Of a stretch of DNA of 64,000 bases, positions 59,517 to 64,000 are shown one piece after another; positions within the stretch are counted from its first letter, which is position 1, and each line of letters starts with the position of its first letter. The stretch is from DASPKM01 sp035628135 (lineage in GTDB: Bacteria > Bacteroidota > Bacteroidia > Chitinophagales > Chitinophagaceae). Below the pieces are notes generated by a model. It had not been told where the DNA came from. It did not search any database and saw only the letters and a program-made list of their open reading frames with translations. A program made the translations under genes and the position numbers. The stretch lies in NCBI GenBank assembly GCA_035628135.1, contig DASPKM010000006.1, forward strand, positions 62,001-126,000, given 5' to 3'.

Positions 59517-62500
59517 TTATCTTATTATAGTTACGGACCCGGTGATGGCTTTGCGGCCATTTTTCGGATTAATGATCCAGTAATACGTGCCTACAGGCAA
59601 TGCAACCCCATTGCGCGTGCCATCCCATGCCTTGTCATATCCTACTGATTTGTACACGATCTGGCCATACCTGTTGAATACCTCCACTTCGCAGCCGGGG
59701 TAAGAGTCAAGATACAATATTTCCCACTTATCGTTGATACCGTCCCCATTAGGAGTAAACGCATTCGGCACTTTTAGCTGTTTCAATAGTGTTACCATTA
59801 CTTTGTCCATTGCTACGCAACCGTTGCCCGAAGTAACTCTCAGCGTGTATTCTGTATCGTCTATTGGGGATACTTTAGGCGTAGCAATCGTGGGATTATC
59901 CAATCCCAGGCTGGGCGTCCACAGGTAGCTTAAGTTGTTGCCGGTAACCTTTGCATTAAGGGTTACGAAGCCGCCTTCCAGCACTGCCCTGTCTGGCCCT
60001 GCATCAACTGTTGGGGTCGGGAACACCTGGATGGTCTGTTCTTTAAATGTAGTGCAACCGTTAGATGCATTGAAAGTATAACGTATCGTATGCAAACCGG
60101 GCCTGGCGGTTGCGGGACTGAACAAGCCGGTGCTGCTGATGCCGTTGCCACTAAATGTACCGGTACCTGCAAGGCTCCAGATCTCGCTGGCGGCTACTAC
60201 CTGGAATGGCGTTATTTCTTCGCACACGCCTGCCATTGCATTGAACTGCACTTCGGGACTTGCCTTGAGCGTGATGGTTTGTGTAAATTGATTTAGACAG
60301 GTAGTACCTGAATACGCCACGTACCGCACCTGGTAAGTTTTTGTCAATGGCGTACCGAACTCGGGATACTTGAACGTATACGTTTTACCTGCAGCTGGAT
60401 TATCGTCCACTGTCTTTTGGGTAGGATCGTTCAGGTAATCCCAATAGATCTCAATCCTGATCAGGCGTCCCACGTCTACCGAAGAAGCATCGGTAATGGT
60501 TACATCCTGGTTGCTGCACAAATCTGTAGAATTGTTCACAGAAAATCCTGCCTGCGGCAATGAACCATTCACTACAAACACGATGGTGGTGTCTTTCGAA
60601 CAACCATCTTTAGAAGTAACGGTGAGGCGCACGTTATAAGTGCCGGCCACCGTATAGCGGTGTTGGCCATTCTTTGCAGTGGATGTATTGGGGTTGCCCG
60701 CGTTTGCGTTCGGATCGCCGAAGTTCCATAGATAGGTAAACTGCGCTTCGGATCCGTCTGCAATAGTGCTTAAGTCATTGAACTGCGCAACGGGGTCACT
60801 CGAACATACATTGGGAAGACTGAAATTGGGAACCGGCAGGTGGTTGATAGTAAGCTGTTTTGTTACCGGTGTGCTGCTCTTGCAACCCTTATCGGTTTCT
60901 ACTTCCAGCTGTACATTATAAATGCCCGCTGCCGTAAAAGTATGCTGCGGGTTTTGTTGTATGGATGTGCCGCCATCGCCAAATACCCAGTTCCACTTGG
61001 TTATGCTGCCCGCAAACGGGGTGGAGATGTCTGTGAAGTTCACGCTCCTGGTTGCACAGGTAGGATTAGAAAAATTGAAATCGGCCTGCGGCAACCGGTT
61101 TACGACCGTTAGCTTGGTTGCTGTATCCGAGATGCAACCTTTATCGGTATAGATATACAATGTTGCGGTAAATGTTCCCGCCGTAGCGTAAGTATGCACG
61201 GGGTTGCGTACGGTATCGGTATTACCATCTCCAAAATCCCACCGCCACCTGGTAACATTACTGCCGTTGCCATTGCTCTGGTCGCTGAATGAAGTGGGCG
61301 CGCCCAAACATACTTCGGCTGTTACATCGAAGTTGGCGGTCGGCCGCGGATAGATGGTGGTGAGTTGTTTTGAAACGGTGCTCACGCAATTATCTTTCGA
61401 TGTTACGGTAAGCGTTACGGTAAATGGTCCTGCGCTGGTGTACTGGTGTACGGGATCCTTTTGCGTAGAGGTGATATTGTCGCCGAAATCCCACAGGTAA
61501 GTGAATTGCGCCTGGCTGCCGTCTGAAATGGTAGACAGGTCAAAGAACTGTCCTGTTCCACTCGGCAAACAAACAGAGGGCATGCTGAAATCTACCACAG
61601 GCTGCGGGTTTATAACGATGGTCCTTGAGAATACGCTGCTCTTGCATCCCTTATTGGTGCGCACTTCCAGTGTAACGGTATACGTACCCGGCGTAGCGAA
61701 GCTATAAGTAAACGGATTGCCATCGTTCTTTACTACCTGTGTAGTGCCGAACGTCCAGACCCATTCAACTATGGTGCCTGCATTGGGAACCGATGCATCG
61801 GTAAAGGTGATATCCCTGGTGGCGCAATGCGGAGCAGAATGGGTGAAGCTTGCCGTAGGCAGTGCATTTACCACAACCTGTTTGCCTAAGGTATCTGAAT
61901 TACAACCCGCCGCCGATTTGATATATAACGTCACGGTATAAGTGCCGGCTGTATTCCATTTTTTCTTGGGATGCTGCAGGTTGGAAGTAGTGCCATCACC
62001 AAAATCCCAGAACCATTGTGTTACCGTACTGTTGCTGGCCGTGCTTTGATCGGAGAAGCTGGCAGAATCGCTCAGGCAAACTTCAGCAGGCGCATTGAAT
62101 AAAGCATCAGGCTGGGCAAAGATGGTACTCAGTACTTTGATGGTATCATCCACGCATCCGTTGTTGGAGGTAACCTGCAATCTAACATTGTAAGGTCCAA
62201 CCCCGGTATAATTATGTACGGGATTATTGGTGGCGGCTGTATTGCCATCGCCAAAATTCCACAGGAAGGTAAATTGAGATTGTGTGCCGTCGCTGATGCT
62301 GGATTGATCGGTAAACTGTGCGGTACCCTGAGGCAAACAAATACCGGCCGGCAACAGGAAGTCGGCCAGCGGTTTGGGGTTCACGGTTATTTGCCTGTTG
62401 TAAGGAACGCTTGTGCATCCCGAACTGGTTTTAACGGTGAGCGTAACTGTTTTTTGCCCCGGAGTAGCATATACGTGACTGACGGGGTTGCCATCGGTTT

Positions 62501-64000
62501 TTATTAACACAGGGCTTCCATCACCAAAGTCCCATCGCCATTCCACCAGCGTTGACCCTAAAGGGTTCGACTGGTCGGTGAATGTTATCGTATCCTTTGC
62601 GCACGTTGCAGCGGATATCCCAAAGTTTGCAACGGGCGGATTGGAGATCGGAACTGCTTGCTCTGCGGTATCTGACAAACAACCTACGTCGGTAATGGCA
62701 GACATCTTCACGGTATAGGTACCGGCAGTGGTGTATTTATGTTTTGGGTTCTTGAGGTTGGAATAACTTGCATCGCCAAAATCCCATGACCATCTCGTTA
62801 CCGGCCTGCCCTGCCCATTGGTATTATCCACAAATGCCACGCTGTCCGACAAACAACCGGTATGTGTTGTGGAGAAGGAAGCTATGGGTTGATCGAATAT
62901 CTGGAGGTCGTACTGTATTTCCTGTTCACCGCTGCAACCGTTGGTTGCTGTGGGGTTATTTGCAAACACCGAAATGGGGAAGGTGCCCGCTGTATTGATG
63001 GTAGAGTAACGGTCGAGCCGGTAGCGGTAGAGCGTCCTTCCGTTGACGATCCAGGAGGAGTCGGCAACCGGCGCTGTAATGGTGGTATCTGTAATTCCCT
63101 GGCTGTTGAGCGCCGTTCCGAATACCCATTTTATTTGGGTGGCCTGGTACGGAAGCGTCATGGCAAAACGCAGGGGTGTGTTCTTACAGCCTGCGGGGAA
63201 ATTCACCGTGCTGTAATCGTTTTGCACAGTGATGAATTGATAAAGGTCTTTCAGGTTGGTGCCTGCTGAATATCCATATGATTCGGCATTGCCGAAGCCG
63301 AATGCAATCGCATTGAAGCCTGAATCGCCGGTAAGATTGTGCGTACCGGGGCTCACCTGGATTTTAGCATATGAATATTCCGGTTCACCGGGAACAACGG
63401 AAAACAAATGACCGATGTTGGAGCCGTCGAGCTTCATGCTGCTAAGCGCGGTGCTGGTAGCGCCCGAAGTTTTGACCACCACGTTCAGTCCATGATAGTC
63501 TATCTGGAAGAATGGCGATGAAAACAGCGTAACGTTGGAAATGGTTTGTTCTATCGGGTTGAGATAGATCATTTCAGGATCGCCGGGCACAGGGTTGCCC
63601 GAACAGCCCTGCGTGGTGAAATACTGGGCTACCTGTATGGGCTCATCACTGGAAATGCTATGTGTGCCCGTGCCATTGAATGTATAATACAACCCTCCTA
63701 CGAATGCTGCATCGGGAATGAAGCTGCCGTCGAGGTTGACGATTGCGCTCGGTGTGCTTTTAATGATGCGGTAAAAGTTCCGGTGGTCGCCATTGGAGTT
63801 GTTGTGGCTTGAAACCGTGATATATTTTTTGCCCCAGGTGGAGGTCGGGTATACTTGTTGAAACAGGTTGTCGGACGAACTGGGCGTGGGACAGCCGATG
63901 GAGATCTTTCCGCTTCCGCAAAACACTGCAATGCGTTTACATCCTCCGCCTGCTCCCGTGACTGATTTAATATTGGATCCGGTAAGGTCCACGGTAGACA
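59517..64000 (-). CDS. Giant T9SS type B surface protein: IgGFc-like region, nine PKD domains, CHU_C; N-terminus beyond window
   Basis: Open to the window edge; at least 1,494 residues, of which 1,491 follow a GTG at 63992 that is not the true start. Residues 1-250 resemble IgGFc-binding/reeler-type regions (GKKYITVSSHNNSNGDHRNF). Residues 369-1145 hold nine PKD domains (WDFGDG motifs at about 401, 487, 578, 660, 746, 834, 916, 1002, 1089), then a degenerate tenth, a CHU-type beta domain (about 1250-1325), another Ig-like domain and the gliding-motility-associated C-terminal domain (NAFTPNGDGINDKWE...). Likely a SprB-like surface adhesin secreted with the adjacent SprF-type protein. Confidence 0.92.
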   Translation of the reverse strand, partial: STVDLTGSNIKSVTGAGGGCKRIAVFCGSGKISIGCPTPSSSDNLFQQVYPTSTWGKKYITVSSHNNSNGDHRNFYRIIKSTPSAIVNLDGSFIPDAAFVGGLYYTFNGTGTHSISSDEPIQVAQYFTTQGCSGNPVPGDPEMIYLNPIEQTISNVTLFSSPFFQIDYHGLNVVVKTSGATSTALSSMKLDGSNIGHLFSVVPGEPEYSYAKIQVSPGTHNLTGDSGFNAIAFGFGNAESYGYSAGTNLKDLYQFITVQNDYSTVNFPAGCKNTPLRFAMTLPYQATQIKWVFGTALNSQGITDTTITAPVADSSWIVNGRTLYRYRLDRYSTINTAGTFPISVFANNPTATNGCSGEQEIQYDLQIFDQPIASFSTTHTGCLSDSVAFVDNTNGQGRPVTRWSWDFGDASYSNLKNPKHKYTTAGTYTVKMSAITDVGCLSDTAEQAVPISNPPVANFGISAATCAKDTITFTDQSNPLGSTLVEWRWDFGDGSPVLIKTDGNPVSHVYATPGQKTVTLTVKTSSGCTSVPYNRQITVNPKPLADFLLPAGICLPQGTAQFTDQSSISDGTQSQFTFLWNFGDGNTAATNNPVHNYTGVGPYNVRLQVTSNNGCVDDTIKVLSTIFAQPDALFNAPAEVCLSDSASFSDQSTASNSTVTQWFWDFGDGTTSNLQHPKKKWNTAGTYTVTLYIKSAAGCNSDTLGKQVVVNALPTASFTHSAPHCATRDITFTDASVPNAGTIVEWVWTFGTTQVVKNDGNPFTYSFATPGTYTVTLEVRTNKGCKSSVFSRTIVINPQPVVDFSMPSVCLPSGTGQFFDLSTISDGSQAQFTYLWDFGDNITSTQKDPVHQYTSAGPFTVTLTVTSKDNCVSTVSKQLTTIYPRPTANFDVTAEVCLGAPTSFSDQSNGNGSNVTRWRWDFGDGNTDTVRNPVHTYATAGTFTATLYIYTDKGCISDTATKLTVVNRLPQADFNFSNPTCATRSVNFTDISTPFAGSITKWNWVFGDGGTSIQQNPQHTFTAAGIYNVQLEVETDKGCKSSTPVTKQLTINHLPVPNFSLPNVCSSDPVAQFNDLSTIADGSEAQFTYLWNFGDPNANAGNPNTSTAKNGQHRYTVAGTYNVRLTVTSKDGCSKDTTIVFVVNGSLPQAGFSVNNSTDLCSNQDVTITDASSVDVGRLIRIEIYWDYLNDPTQKTVDDNPAAGKTYTFKYPEFGTPLTKTYQVRYVAYSGTTCLNQFTQTITLKASPEVQFNAMAGVCEEITPFQVVAASEIWSLAGTGTFSGNGISSTGLFSPATARPGLHTIRYTFNASNGCTTFKEQTIQVFPTPTVDAGPDRAVLEGGFVTLNAKVTGNNLSYLWTPSLGLDNPTIATPKVSPIDDTEYTLRVTSGNGCVAMDKVMVTLLKQLKVPNAFTPNGDGINDKWEILYLDSYPGCEVEVFNRYGQIVYKSVGYDKAWDGTRNGVALPVGTYYWIINPKNGRKAITGSVTIIR
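60558..62888 (-). repeat. Three-fold repeat of a PKD triplet
   Basis: PKD domains 1-9 of the surface protein fall in a repeating A-B-C order: A (WSWDFGD, WFWDFGD, WRWDFGD; preceded by CLSD/CLG), B (EWRWDFGD, EWVWTFG, KWNWVFG; preceded by CAKDT/CATR) and C (FLWNFGD, YLWDFGD, YLWNFGD; preceded by CLP and ISDG). Copies are 255-260 residues (about 770 bp) apart. The higher-order period shows the array grew by duplication of three domains at once. Confidence 0.85.

Noticed and set aside
1..64000. CRISPR arrays, insertion sequences, prophage, rRNA
   Set aside because: No evenly spaced identical repeats with unique spacers, no transposase or integrase motif, and no rRNA-like sequence was found.

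Overview
The window is a stretch of chromosome from a member of the Bacteroidota, most like the Chitinophagaceae/Chitinophaga group. The evidence is a type IX secretion (T9SS) signature (a type A C-terminal sorting domain, a gliding-motility-type type B C-terminal domain and a PorP/SprF partner), an outer-membrane beta-barrel receptor with a carboxypeptidase-like N-terminal domain, families typical of this phylum (DUF2851, DUF2279, DUF4142, DUF4383), and repeated TAnnTTTG promoter elements. I see no insertion sequence, integrase, phage gene, CRISPR array or plasmid function.

Layout. 1-9.8 kb: the partial lipA, an OsmC protein, DUF2851, a degenerate tandem repeat array of about 19.5 bp period, a maf/UbiA/KdsC-like operon, ferredoxin plus iscX, a DUF2520 reductase-like protein, a hydrolase and pcm. 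9.8-22.7 kb: mostly metabolic and envelope genes (SGNH hydrolase, ICMT-like enzyme, phosphohexomutase, MFS nucleoside-type transporter with a Gfo/Idh/MocA oxidoreductase, DUF2279, an intradiol dioxygenase-like protein, a hydrolase-TPR fusion beside a membrane AraC regulator, and a macro-domain/phosphoribosyltransferase pair). 22.7-29.3 kb: two halves of a CCG/4Fe-4S electron-transfer system, separated by a minus-strand operon DinB - NRDE (TANGO2-like) - ATP-grasp - LysE exporter. That operon is the best candidate here for an undescribed small-molecule pathway. 29.3-39.4 kb: tRNA-Gly(CCC), a beta-barrel receptor, then the housekeeping run miaB - sigma-54 activator - lptE - acidic protein - secG - mltG - YihY.

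39.6-51.4 kb is more accessory: a T9SS cargo protein, thioredoxin-like proteins, a cluster of small lipoproteins with a fatty-acid-hydroxylase/sterol-desaturase protein, a second SGNH protein, trmH and a large AsmA-like protein. 51.7-58.5 kb: a K+-dependent-type membrane pyrophosphatase, a second desaturase-superfamily protein, a BlaI/M56 repressor-protease pair with a palindromic operator candidate, and a PhzF-like protein lacking the usual catalytic glutamate. The right end (58.5-64 kb) holds a PorP/SprF protein and its probable cargo, a surface protein of at least 1,494 residues with an IgGFc-binding-like region and nine PKD domains arranged as three repeats of a three-domain unit. Its N-terminus lies beyond the window.

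Many starts were moved downstream of the longest reading frame. In several cases the more upstream start lies inside a TAnnTTTG promoter element. All function calls come from reading motifs by eye; no database search was run.
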